From positions 1-30,822 of the forward strand of contig CAXIUT010000129.1 in the NCBI GenBank assembly GCA_964035545.1: DNA of 30,822 nucleotides, in the 5' to 3' direction. Position numbers and translations under genes: made by a program. The stretch comes from Bugula neritina (taxonomy: Eukaryota > Bryozoa > Gymnolaemata > Cheilostomatida > Bugulidae). Shown in pieces: positions 21,878-30,822 of the stretch. Numbering within the stretch: position 1 is the stretch's first letter; each line of letters starts with the position of its first letter. The notes under the pieces were generated by a model. The model did not search any database. It saw only the letters and a program-made list of their open reading frames with translations, and had not been told where the DNA came from.

Positions 21878-23608
21878 ATGATCTCATTAAAAATTCTATA
21901 TGCATTTCTTCTAACCTTTTTGTTCAATTGCAAACTCAAATAAATCGATAACTTTGTCTCTATTGCTATTATTGGAACTAACGATATACATGGAAATGCC
22001 TTTCCTATTGAACTCTAACGCTCTGATAATAAATAATCCTATAAGTATGGAGGACTACAATACATGGCTTCTATGATCTAAACTATTAAATAATAACACA
22101 AAGGCAACTTTCTTTATTTCGATGCTGGAGATCAATTTCAAGGAGGAATATAGTCTTCTCCTCTTGTTAGTTCAGGATAAATTATGAATGACTTTTTCAA
22201 TGAAATCAAAGTCGATAGTTCTGCAATTGGCAATCATTAGTTTGATTTTGGATCTAATTTCCTTCTCTATTATTTGTTAAATCGAAAAGGTTCTTCAAAC
22301 TTGGCTGCAAATTTAAAATCTTCTCAAGGAGAATAATAATTTTTGCCAGAACATAAAAATATCAAACTTTTTACCTTATAATCGGGAATCAAAATAGGAG
22401 TCATTGGTCTAACAACTCTTTAAACTTTAAGTACTACAAATGCTTTCCATAATAAGGCTTTTCCATTATACTAATTCCATGATTATGTCGAAATAATTAA
22501 AAAGCAAAGTAAAATATTACGTTAGCAAAGAGCAAATGCTATTATTTTAGTTGGTCATTTAGGAAATCGATGTAATGCAGATTCTACTTTTGGTTGGTGG
22601 TACTAAAGTACGATGCAACCAAGTGAATGTAAAAAAAATGATTAAATCAGTAAAATAATTGATTCTTTGCCTTCAGGAACAATAGATGCAGTTGTTCAAG
22701 GACATAGACATACTTTTTCGCATCATTTTGTTAATGGAATACCTATCATGAGTACAATTAATGGAGGAGCATACTTTAATATTCTATATTTATAGTTTTA
22801 TAATAACCAAATCGTTCAAAAGTTTATCTAAGGTCCTATTCCTGTCTGTTAAAAAGTTTTTTCTAATCTTAGAAAATGTGATTATCAAACTAAATAAGCT
22901 TTGAAAACCGCAGGAGATCTCGTTGAGTGGTAATTTCATGGTAAAAAGGTAAAATCTCATCCAAGAATAGAGAAACTTTTCTAAATAAAATGGATACCAA
23001 AAATGAAAGAATTTATGTAACCTTTAGTTTTAAATGAGGTCTATCTTCGATCTTAATTTGATTGTGAAAGTAAAATGGGAAATCTAATAACTGATCTTAT
23101 AGATATGTCCTTTCCTTAGAACGATTTTATCATTATCAATGAAGGAGGATTTAGAACAACTTGGTTTCCTGGAACTATTCAATTCCAACATTTTTATAAC
23201 ATGTTTCCTTTCACTGATAGTTTAGTGTCTTTTTAAATAACAGGTTAAGAACTTTTAAAAACTCTTTCGATTGTTCAAACTGGTAAAAAAGCCTTTTATC
23301 CGACTAAAAAATTAAAACAGGCAATTAGAATATATTCAAATAGTTCTAAGTAGTTTGTGTACGCAACTTTCTCTGATGATAGTCCTATTTAATTATCAAG
23401 CATTTACCGAGGAATTTCACTTGATTTTTTAATTAATGGAGGAGATTAATTTCGAAATGTTGTCCATAAAGTAGCTTAGTTTAAAAATATAAAAGAGTTA
23501 GGTGATTATAGAGATACAATCAAATTTCAACTTTAAAAACTTGGAACCATCAAATAAAACAAACTTATCGACCTCGAAAATCCTAGAATATTGATAAATA
23601 AAATTTGA
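21878..23608 (+). CDS. Secreted 5'-nucleotidase-like metallophosphoesterase
   Basis: A single intronless frame of 576 residues. Residues 1-18 form a signal peptide (Ile/Leu/Phe core, NC end). The calcineurin-like domain shows GTNDIHGN (33-40), DAGDQFQGG (82-90), GNHEFDFG (118-125), GHLGNRC and VVQGHRHTF, the two-metal ligands of the 5'-nucleotidase/2',3'-cyclic phosphodiesterase family. The E of GNHE is encoded by TAG, supporting TAR=Glu. The C-terminal 5'-nucleotidase domain has MGNLITDLID, INEGGFRTTW, FPFTDSL and NGGDQFR. GHRHTF replaces the commoner GHTHxx. No C-terminal hydrophobic GPI-type tail is seen, so a soluble secreted or lysosomal enzyme hydrolysing nucleoside monophosphates is likely; the exact substrate cannot be told. 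Confidence 0.92.
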
Positions 23609-23885
23609 TTTTTTTTTGTTTTATTGATCAAAAAGTACGATTATTAAATCAACAATACTAATATTAATCTTTAAAATAAACTCTTTAATTTGATTAAATC
23701 CCTTATATTAACCCGATTTTTTTGGTTATTTTTTATCAAGAACATTATTCTGACTGTTATTATATCATAAAAATCTCTTAAACAAATTTGTGACAAAAAA
23801 AAAATCATTAAAACTTTTATTTATTTATCAAATTTTTAAATTTTCATTCAATCTTGCTAAAAAAGATAAAAACAATCAAAAACTT
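23609..23885. other. Convergent intergenic region
   Basis: These 277 AT-rich bases separate the ends of the nucleotidase gene (plus) and the Lys-rich gene (minus). They contain T and A runs and no credible gene, and must hold both 3' ends. Confidence 0.6.
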
Positions 23886-24677
23886 TCAATTTTTTCTTTT
23901 TCTTTTCTTTTTAACTTGATTCTATCGTTCTTTTATTGGATCATCTTGTAATAATATTTATTCATTATCATGTATCTACCATGCACTTATTTATTTTTTC
24001 CTTTCATATGAAGTTTGTTTTCTGTTAGAATATTTTTTATTAGATTTTAGCGGATAAGGATGACTATATTTTTACTTTACTATCTTTTACTCGGATATTT
24101 AATCTTTTCCATTTTTTTTATTCATTGCTGATAAAGGTCTTTGTTTTAGAATAATTATATATTAATTTTTCTTCTAGAATTTTTATCTTTTAGAATTTAA
24201 GTCATATTTAGTGTGATTTATTGATAAATCAACTTTATTTCTTTTCATTTTAGTTCCGTACTTTAAACTTTTCAAAAAATTACTTGCTTAATCATTTGCT
24301 TTCTTTTGATTTCTATAATATATTGAATCATCTTTAATATTATTTTAAGTATTTAATCTTTTAGGCTGATTATTGCTCTATTTAAGCTTTATTTTAGATA
24401 ATTCTACAAGATCCAAACTATTTAAAACCAACTCAGTTGCATCTAATTTTGAAGGAGAATATCTTTTAGATCCTTTGCTTATCTTTTTGGATTTACTTTC
24501 AGACTATTATGTGGCTTTTTTCAATTATCTGATACTTCGATACTTTGTCAAAGTTGAATTTAATCGATATTATGTCGAATTTTGATGACATACTTTCGAG
24601 TTCTTTTGACAATATGAACGAAAATTCTCTAATGTTAATTTTAAACGAATAGGATATTACTATGCCTACTTTTTCAT
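23886..24677 (-). CDS. Unrecognised Lys/Glu/Asn-rich basic protein
   Basis: A frame of 263 residues runs from ATG 24677 to TGA 23886-23888, with an in-frame TGA just upstream. The composition is typical of coding DNA here: a purine-rich sense strand, mixed Lys, Glu, Asn and Ser, few Cys. It contains KYRSIRELKKATEESES, a Ser/Lys stretch KKISKGSKRYSPSK (~80-95), and ends in a strongly basic tail VKKKRKRKN that could serve as a nuclear localisation signal. No domain or family is recognised. It lies only 47 bp downstream of the next minus gene's stop. It could alternatively be the second exon of that gene if a ~66-nt GT...AG intron existed, although every placed intron here is 20 nt. Confidence 0.65.
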
Positions 24678-24724
24678 ACAATAAATTTTACATTTATATC
24701 ATAAAAGATAAATATCTTGAAAGT

Positions 24725-25330
24725 TCACAATACTTTCTGTGAAATACAAAGGTCGTTATTTTCGTTTTTTTTCTAAGAATTCAATATTTTCGCAGATTAG
24801 AAAGTTTCTTTTTTTTACTCTGGTAACACTTGAGTGATAGGAAATCCTTCGTCTCCGGTATTTTTATCGATATCTCCTTTTACAGCTTCAATAGATTTAG
24901 ATGAAGGTCCAAAAGAAGGTTTATCTTTGATCTACCTTTCTGACAATCTTTTACTTTATCTCTTTACAGTTGTTATTCTATTTTCCTCTATCACTCTATT
25001 TTCATTTGGATCAGCTTTTATCTCGATTATTGGAATTTCTTCAATGAATACTTCAGATTGATATTTCTTCTTATTTTAAAAATTCTACTTATTTTAGTTT
25101 TAACATCTTTTTTCATCTTCTGCATCATTTTTTACGATAGTCTGCTTTGGTTTAATGTTTTATTTATCTTCCAGAAATACTTAAGGAGATTCTTCTTTTT
25201 TTTAATTTTTCAAATTTTCATTCAAAAGATCAGATTCATGACATTTATTGAACTGAGCTTTATTTTCATTGTCAAGTAAAGGCGTTTATTGAGTTGGAAC
25301 GCCCATCATTTGAGAATTTTAACATCCCAT
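24725..25330 (-). CDS. Unrecognised acidic/Lys-rich protein with N-terminal MGC lipidation motif
   Basis: A frame of 201 residues, ATG 25330 to TGA 24725-24727. It starts MGCENSQMMG, a good N-myristoylation signal (Gly2) with an adjacent Cys3 that could be palmitoylated, so membrane attachment is likely. The rest is low-complexity and charged (many Glu, Lys, Asn), with FIEEIPIIEIKADPNENRVIEEN near the middle and a Ser/Pro patch FGPSSKS. No catalytic domain is visible. It lies between two other minus-strand genes, 76 bp from the stop of the lyase gene upstream. The neighbouring DHHC gene on the first segment is not evidence of a link. Confidence 0.6.
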
Positions 25331-25406
25331 TTTGTCCTTGTATTAAATATAAAGTCTTCGATTATAATTTTAAAATATTTATTTATGAAATTTATGTGCC
25401 TATAAA

Positions 25407-26306
25407 TCATTCTTTTCTTTAATTTTAGGGAAAATGCCATTCTTTTCCAGGAGTATAACGCAATAGTTCATAAAGTTATTTCCTTGTTTGCATACGATTA
25501 GCAAATTATTTCTGAGTGCCATTTGTTTTTAAATCAGTAAAAAACTCATCTATTGCTTTCATAGCTACTCTAAGAGTTGAAACAGGATATATCACACAGT
25601 TATATCCATAATCTTTAAAAGTATCAATATCAATGTAAGGAGTTTTCCCGAATTAAGTCATATTAGCCAATAAGAATACATCTTTTTTATGATTTTTAAG
25701 AGCTTTAGCAACTACTTTAAATTCATCAGCAGTGTCCAAACCTTCAGGGAAAATCATATCTGCTCCAGCATCAATATATGCCTTCGATCTATTGATACAT
25801 TCATCTAATCCGATCACTCCTTTAGCATCAGTCCTTGCACAAACTACAAATTATCCATCTGATACTTTCACAGATGTCTATCTAGCTATTTTTATCTTAT
25901 CGATCATTTGTTGAGTTGGAATCAGTTATTTTCCTCCAAGATGTCCACATCGCTTGGGAAATACTTGATCTTCTATATGTAGTCCAGCTGCTCCGGAATA
26001 AAACATATCACTAACTGTTCTGGCACACATTTCTCCTTACCCGAATCCAGTATCAGCATCGACAATAACAGGTAAATTAGAGAACATACTGACATCTTTA
26101 ACAACAGAGGTAAATTCTGAAAGAGTACGAAGACCAACATCTGGAACTCCTGATGAGGCAGTAAGAGCACCGCCTGAAATGTAAAGAGCTTTAAAGCCAT
26201 GCACAGCTGCTAGACGAGCTACTAAGCCATTATAACATCCAGGAACCATCAAGCATTCAGAAGAAAGGAGTTTTCTGAATTCTTTACATCTTGCAATTAG
26301 CTGCAT
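25407..26306 (-). CDS. Methylisocitrate lyase / isocitrate lyase-family enzyme (PrpB-like)
   Basis: A single intronless frame of 299 residues, close to the ~290-300 of bacterial and fungal PrpB-type enzymes. Motifs in order are YISGGALTAS (42-51, substrate loop), VDADTGFGEGEMCARTV (82-98, Mg-binding Asp pair), HIEDQVFPKRCGHLGGKEL (110-128, with the catalytic KRCGH), CARTDAKGV, AGADMIFPEGL, LLANMTEFGKTP (212-223) and MQTRKELYELL (272-282). Family members split 2-methylisocitrate to pyruvate and succinate in propionate breakdown; related enzymes act on dimethylmalate or oxaloacetate, so the substrate is inferred. TAA codes for Glu at 90, 127, 218 and 277, all positions where Glu is expected. 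No clear mitochondrial presequence is seen. Confidence 0.93.
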
Positions 26307-27314
26307 TTTATTTCTGGTATAAATTATTAGTTTATTTAAATATTAACAAGAGCCTATTAATAGATTAGTCAAGGTTGATTGAATATTTAAATTATCTCAA
26401 ATATATTTAGAAGAATATATCATTTGTTAATAGCTTTTAAAAGAAAAATTATGATTCTTTTTGTAATCATACTTACTAAATCGATTTTTAACTTAAAGTA
26501 CGTTAATATTTTACAATACAAATATTAGAACATTTTTTATTATTTAGGATATCATGATATTCAGGTTGATGCTCTTGATATATATTCCATTATAGAAGAA
26601 AATGGTTAATTTTTTTATTATCTTAAATTCGATAAGGGCTATAGTTGACACATACTTATGGTGGTATAATTAATAAGCTTCTTGATCATTTTTATTTAAA
26701 TTATAATTCTTAATTTCTAATGTAAAAAGTTAAAAGATAGTAATCATAAAACATCAATATTTAAATGTTTTGAATAAGATGATGATTTTAAATATGAATA
26801 ATATGAATGTTTATGATTAGTTCTGAATCCTAATGTAATTTATGGTAGACTTTATTTGTCGATGATCATTCTGTAAACAACCTTCTAAAACTATTTCTAT
26901 TATATAGATCTTACTATTTACTTAGACTCATTGTCATTAATAGCATATTTAAAGATCAGCTTTATTCTATACATAATTTAACTAAATATCATCATCATTA
27001 TTTATTTAGCTGATAGTAAACAGTGATATTTATCAATTTTTGAAAGACTAAAGAAGATCTACAAAGAAAATCAAACAAAATAGATGATATTTTTTGAATA
27101 AAAGGTTTTATTTTTGAATAAAATTGGAAGTGTTTGGAAGAAGAATCAGATTTATTCATAACCAAATCATTCAAAAACAAATACAAAGATTGAAAAATAT
27201 AAGTATAATATAAATTCAAAGCTGTTATATGAATAACGGCACAATATGTTCCATTTATGGTGCATCAACTCGTGAATATTATATTAATTCAATTCTAAAG
27301 CTATCAACTCCAAA
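26307..27314 (+). pseudogene. Broken or unresolved plus-strand gene remnant
   Basis: This kilobase has patches of plausible plus-strand coding but no complete model. ATG 26449 opens a hydrophobic start (MILFVIILTKSIF). Coding-like stretches then appear in alternating frames: YHDIQVDALDIYSIIEENG (~26550), GGIINKLLDHFYLNYNSE (~26670), CFEEDDDFKYEEYE (~26770) and SIFERLKKIYKEN (~27030). One frame carries in-frame TGAs near 26646, 26818 and 27021. No 20-nt GT...AG intron fits any of the breaks. A decayed secretory gene or a gene with unusual introns are the alternatives. No family is recognised. The final ~40 bases are the leader of the chromatin gene. Confidence 0.35.
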
Positions 27315-29989
27315 ATGAAGGAAAACACTGAAAAAGAACATCAATAAGTTAAATATCATAAAAATTAATAAAAAAATCTTTTTAACAATGTTAGCAAGCA
27401 ATCAGCATCAACAAAGGCAAATTAGGAAATGAAAGGCATAGAAAATGCTGATTAATTTTTTTATATTAAAAAAGAAAAGCCAGGTAGAGGAAGACCAAAA
27501 CTAAGTGCAAATGAACGTAAAGCCCGTTGCTAAAGAGTTTAAAGTTTCCAAAAAGAAGTTAATGCCAAACAGGCGCCTAAAGATAATTCATTTCCTGTAA
27601 AGTTATAGAGTATAAATAAAATTACAAACAAATAATAATATGCATCCCATAAACTAAAATAAAAAGAAAAAAAGAAAAAATTAAACTAACAACTAACTCA
27701 TATCAAAGAAGCCACCTTAATGTACATGTCTATCGATATAGTTTGGAACCAAAAAGTAAAAAAGAACAAAAATAACTGAAAAAAGCTGAAAAATTGAAAA
27801 ATATGAATAATATGAAATAAATCAAATAATAAGCTAGTTAGTCAGCTATTTTGTTGAAAAAAGAGCAGGATTAACAATTTTCAATAGAATTAGTAAACCT
27901 GTTTAAGGAAAAATATCCATTCTATATATCAGGAGATTCTTCAATTAGCTTTCCTATTGAAGATAGTCTTTTATATATCTACCCTGAATTTAATTCAAAT
28001 CAAATTAATAATGAATATGAAAATATTGAGAGTATAACTTAAAAATTACCTGATACTTTTGTTAAAGAGCTACAAATTTGGAATATTTTAGTTTAAAATT
28101 CTTCATTTTTTCAAATAAAAGAATAGATTTTAGTCACAGATATCCCTAAAATTGTAGCTATATTCTAATTTAGTTTCAAAACTATTAAGGATAACTATTT
28201 AACAAACTTTGGAAACAGTTCTTTAGATTCTTTCTTAATGACATATTATATCACCGGTATGAAGACTCAATGTCCGAAGACTATCATCCATTTATATCTC
28301 TATGGAGATATACAGATGAAAACTTATTCATTGACAAAGTCTTTAATACCAACTGGAACCTTTTTCTAATCTTTTACATTCGTTTAATAAAACCTAATTA
28401 TTCTAATACAAAAGTCATTCATGAACTCAATAATTTTGATGAAAAGATAAGTGAAGATTTAAGATAAGGAAAGTTTAATCTACCTGAATCTTATGATTAG
28501 ATGCTTGATTACTTGGTATTAATAATAAATATCTGTTTCTAAACACATACTTTCAAGTCATTAATAAATGGAAAAATGCTTTTCTTTAGAGATAATAACA
28601 AGATGAAAAATTAATTACTTTAAAACAAAAAAACTTAGTAAAATAACCTTTGGGAACTTAAATAAAATTAAAAAATCTTAATTAAAAAGTAAAAAGTAGC
28701 AAGAAAGTCTCAAAAGAAATAAATAAAAAACCAAAATTAAAGCAAAGTTTAAGATTATTAACAATAAATATAAGAAATTACTCAAGCAAGAATATAAATA
28801 CTCAATCGAAAGTAATATTATAATAAAAAAATTATTGATATTGATAATAAAATATACGAATTATGCTGTCTACCTTAATTTTCAAATGTTTGGCTACTAG
28901 GATAAGACAGAGATCGACATCTATATTGGTTTGTTCGTGAACAATAAAATGCTATCTATCGAGAAGATCATATTTCTGGAGAATGGAGCATCATAAAAGG
29001 ATAAAATATTGATAAACTTCATCAATATCTCAATCAAAAAGGAATTCGTTAACTTAAGTTATATTAAAAAATACTCTATTATAAGCAACTTGGGTATATT
29101 AAAACTGAATAAAACATCAATAATTCTGCTCAATAAATAAAAGAAGATGAAAATATGAAATAGGAGGGTAAATAGTAACTGAATTAACCTGATGTTCTTG
29201 TTTCAAAAATCTCAGAATAAAAAAATATTAAATTTTCAAATAAAAATAACAAATATGAAGGATAGTAAAAGATGACATTCGATTCAAGTGACTTTGATAA
29301 ATTTATTTATGGATAGTTTAATTTAGCTACTCCTTATATTGTGAAGCTAATGCTTCTAAAATGCGAATGGTTAATGACTAAATATCTCTATTAGCGTAAC
29401 TCTAAATGGACTTCTGAAGAACATCGTCAATAATATGTAAATAAGTCTTAATTCAGATCAACAAAATGATTAATTGCGATTTAAAAGACTATTCTATTTA
29501 TGATTAACTAACTAATGACCTTCGAATGTTCAATTAAAAAATATGTGTCGTAGAGATTCACATTAAAACTAATTAAAATGATGTTGAACTTAAAACAAGA
29601 AAAATACAAAGTAATAATGATATAATTTAGCTAAGATATGGGGAATAAATTAAAAATACAAACATTTTTGGTATTATTACTCAAGAAAATGTAAAATACT
29701 TTCTGATCTTCACTTTCTTGTTTCAATTCTTTACCTCACTGTTTAGAGATATGTAAATAAAACAAGAAAGCCTAATAACACAAAATATTTCTTCAAAACA
29801 GTCGAATTTGATTAAAATAATGATATGTGTTAACTATGCCAAACTATTGGATAACTTCAAAGTTGTTCAAACTGCGATTCTTTATTCCATATCGATTGTC
29901 TTTCTAAACATAGTGAATAATGTGCCAGAAAAATGAAGGAAGCTGATGAATTTGCTGATATAGAGATGGGTTTTGATTTAAATCCTTGA
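27315..29989 (+). CDS. DDT/WSD/PHD chromatin-remodelling accessory protein (ACF1/BAZ-like)
   Basis: Removal of four 20-nt introns gives exactly 865 codons, 864 residues. An AT-hook-like KPGRGRPK lies at 55-62. A Lys/Glu coiled coil follows (~110-180). A DDT-type helix bundle begins ELQIWNILVENSSFF (245-259). A second charged coiled coil covers ~415-500. The WSD/WHIM motif LGEDRDRHLYWF...GEW...LHQYLNQKGIREL spans ~515-567 and is the part that in ACF1, WSTF and relatives packs on the ISWI ATPase. The C-terminus has a PHD-like zinc finger (C812, C815, C823, C826, H831, C834), which seems short of the usual final Cys pair. No bromodomain is present. I infer the non-catalytic subunit of an ISWI-type remodeller in the macronucleus. 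Confidence 0.85.
27722..27741 (+). other. 20-nt intron 1 of the DDT/WSD/PHD gene
   Basis: The sequence is GTACATGTCTATCGATATAG. It joins KEATL to ILEPKSKKEQKELKK; without splicing the frame stops at TGA near 27777. Confidence 0.85.
28154..28173 (+). other. 20-nt intron 2 of the DDT/WSD/PHD gene
   Basis: The sequence is GTAGCTATATTCTAATTTAG. It joins VTDIPKI to FQNYEGELFNKLWKQF within or just after the DDT helices and moves the frame into the one that carries the rest of the protein. Confidence 0.85.
29437..29456 (+). other. 20-nt intron 3 of the DDT/WSD/PHD gene
   Basis: The sequence is GTAAATAAGTCTTAATTCAG. It joins EEHRQEY to INKMINCDLKDYS and avoids the TGA at about 29468. Its acceptor is CAG rather than TAG. 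Confidence 0.85.
29611..29630 (+). other. 20-nt intron 4 of the DDT/WSD/PHD gene
   Basis: The sequence is GTAATAATGATATAATTTAG. It joins ELKTRKIQ to TKIWGINEKYKHFWYY and brings the zinc-finger frame into register. The intron itself contains TGA in the frame used downstream. Confidence 0.85.
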
Positions 29990-30092
29990 ATGATTATCTA
30001 TGTTTGTCTTTATTTCTAATTATCAATAACTACAAAATCAAAAACATAAATTGATATTTTTAAATTAAAAACTCATGATAATTGAATGGGAA

Positions 30093-30596
30093 TCATTTTA
30101 TTTTCATGGCATTTTATTGAGTGAAGTATGGAGAAGAACTTAGAGTAGATTCTATGAGATAAAATTGTTTTCTTCTTCGATTTTTGAGGAATAATTCATG
30201 AGCTTTCTTCTTCTCAATTTTCTTTTCTTCTTCCTAATTCTTGAATCTTTTGATTGATTAGGCCTTGATTCTGTGTTCTTCAGTGATTTTTTTGAGTTCA
30301 AATGGAATGAAGTCGAGGAAGAACTAAATAAAGAACTTTATTACAACCAAAGCTTATCCATGATCGGGAAATTGATCAGCAAGAAGTTCACAGTTATGAT
30401 TTTTGATTACTTTGGTGGGTGGATGGATCCATGTAGAAGGGGTATATTCACTACCAAGAAGTTCTTTGAGGTTGAAGCATTCGCGTATGAAGACTATACA
30501 TTCATCAAGGTTGACTGAATGCTATCTCTACCATAGAGGAACTAGAGTTTCTAAATCTTTTAGAGAAGAAGTCGAGGTATTTTGATTGCAGTACAT
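30093..30596 (-). CDS. Unrecognised 167-residue protein next to the right telomere
   Basis: One intronless frame runs from ATG 30596 to TGA 30093-30095. The protein is well mixed in composition: ECIVFIRECFNLKELLGSE (~36-54), TPSTWIHPPTKVIKNHNCELL, then a hydrophobic stretch VVIKFFIEFFLDFIPFELKKI (~91-111), and a highly charged helix with EEEEKKIEKKKAHELFLKNRRRK. Codon third positions are less AT-rich than elsewhere in the window. An overlapping plus-strand frame (30273-30518) is considered its shadow. The open frame extends upstream of the ATG without another start. No family is recognised. It is convergent with the chromatin gene, 103 bp between stops. Confidence 0.65.
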
Positions 30597-30729
30597 TTGA
30601 ACTATTACAAATAATATAAAAGCCGGCAATAATAGATGACTTTAAGAAGATTTTTAATCTTAAATAAAACTTGATGAATAATAATTTCATTTATATTCGA
30701 AGATATTTAATATTTTAAAACTAAATAAA
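30597..30729. other. Right subtelomeric region / leader of the last gene
   Basis: These 133 bases between the last start codon and the telomere must contain the promoter and leader of the minus-strand gene. This is very short for a promoter region and typical of gene-dense small macronuclear chromosomes. No motif is recognised. Confidence 0.6.
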
Positions 30730-30822
30730 GGGGTTGGGGTTGGGGTTGGGGTTGGGGTTGGGGTTGGGGTTGGGGTTGGGGTTGGGGTTGGGGTTGGGGT
30801 TGGGGTTGGGGTTGGGGTTGGG
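30730..30822 (+). repeat. Right telomere, G4T2 repeats
   Basis: Ninety-three bases of exact TTGGGG repeats close the window, preceded by AAATAAA. This is the right chromosome end of the second segment. Confidence 0.97.

Noticed and set aside
24184-24532. Long plus-strand open frames rich in Phe, Leu and Tyr
   Set aside because: The minus strand carries a purine-rich, Lys/Glu/Asn-rich frame of 263 codons with start and stop. With only TGA as stop, AT-rich antisense frames of this length are expected by chance.
24834-25279. Plus-strand hydrophobic frames suggesting membrane proteins
   Set aside because: They are antisense to the Glu/Lys-rich MGC protein; poly-Lys/Glu codons read backwards give Phe/Leu/Ser runs.
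26449-27276. TGA as a sense codon (Trp or Cys) to open the frame
   Set aside because: All confident genes end at TGA at the expected protein length and use TGG for Trp, so the frame is better treated as broken or unresolved.
784-29989. TAA/TAG = Gln (Tetrahymena/Paramecium code)
   Set aside because: It gives GNHQ, GFGQ, NMTQFG and TRKQLY where these families have Glu, while true Gln positions use CAA/CAG.
30273-30585. Plus-strand frames opening at 30273 and 30403
   Set aside because: They overlap a longer minus-strand frame with better composition and a full start-stop, and the upstream extension has no start codon.
1-30822. rRNA, tRNA, transposon or viral genes
   Set aside because: I saw no conserved rRNA segments, cloverleaf sequences, transposase or polymerase motifs, or terminal inverted repeats other than telomeres.

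Overview
The window is macronuclear DNA from a ciliate. Its outer ends are telomeres of the C4A2/G4T2 type (1-92 and 30730-30822). TGA is the only stop used, while TAA and TAG occur throughout the reading frames. At conserved positions of recognisable proteins these codons stand where glutamate is expected: GFGE, GKE, TEFG and TRKELYE in a methylisocitrate lyase, GNHE in a 5'-nucleotidase, and RTE in a copine. Gln itself is written CAA/CAG. This matches the peritrich nuclear code (TAR=Glu) rather than the Tetrahymena/Paramecium code (TAR=Gln), so I infer a peritrich (Vorticella/Carchesium/Epistylis-like) oligohymenophorean. All proteins below are read with TAR=Glu. Eight introns could be placed from frame and family alignment, and all eight are exactly 20 nt (GT...AG, mostly GTA...TAG).

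The window appears to be two pieces joined. Bases 1-19702 look like a complete small chromosome of about 19.7 kb: left telomere, about 0.7 kb without recognisable genes, one giant gene (784-17314), a DHHC palmitoyltransferase (minus), a CHMP6/VPS20-type ESCRT-III protein (plus), and an inward-facing G4T2 tract at 19639-19702 in the orientation of a right-hand telomere. Immediately after that tract the sequence resumes inside the first C2 domain of a copine, which lacks its N-terminus. The second piece (19703-30822, right telomere only) carries the truncated copine, prefoldin subunit 4 (minus), a secreted 5'-nucleotidase-like phosphoesterase (plus), two Lys/Glu-rich unknown proteins (minus), a methylisocitrate lyase-like enzyme (minus), a ~1 kb stretch with a broken or unresolved gene, a DDT/WSD/PHD chromatin protein with four 20-nt introns (plus) and a small unknown gene (minus) beside the telomere.

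The most striking feature is the giant gene. It has a signal peptide, a Cys-rich N-terminus, and fifteen ~255-residue repeats. Each repeat is a galactose-binding/DUF642-like beta-sandwich candidate plus a Pro-Ser-Glu-Lys linker of 12-residue units. A distinct ~680-residue C-terminal region follows. Copies 2-15 are almost identical in DNA. Five single-base deletions clustered at 10640-11830 break the frame as assembled; they look like unpolished sequence within the repeat. The protein is probably a very large (~5,500 residue) secreted or extracellular protein of unknown function.

Genes are tightly packed on both strands and show no operon-like logic. Apart from chromatin, membrane-traffic and chaperone housekeeping genes, no pathway unites the window. 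No rRNA, tRNA, CRISPR or transposon was seen.
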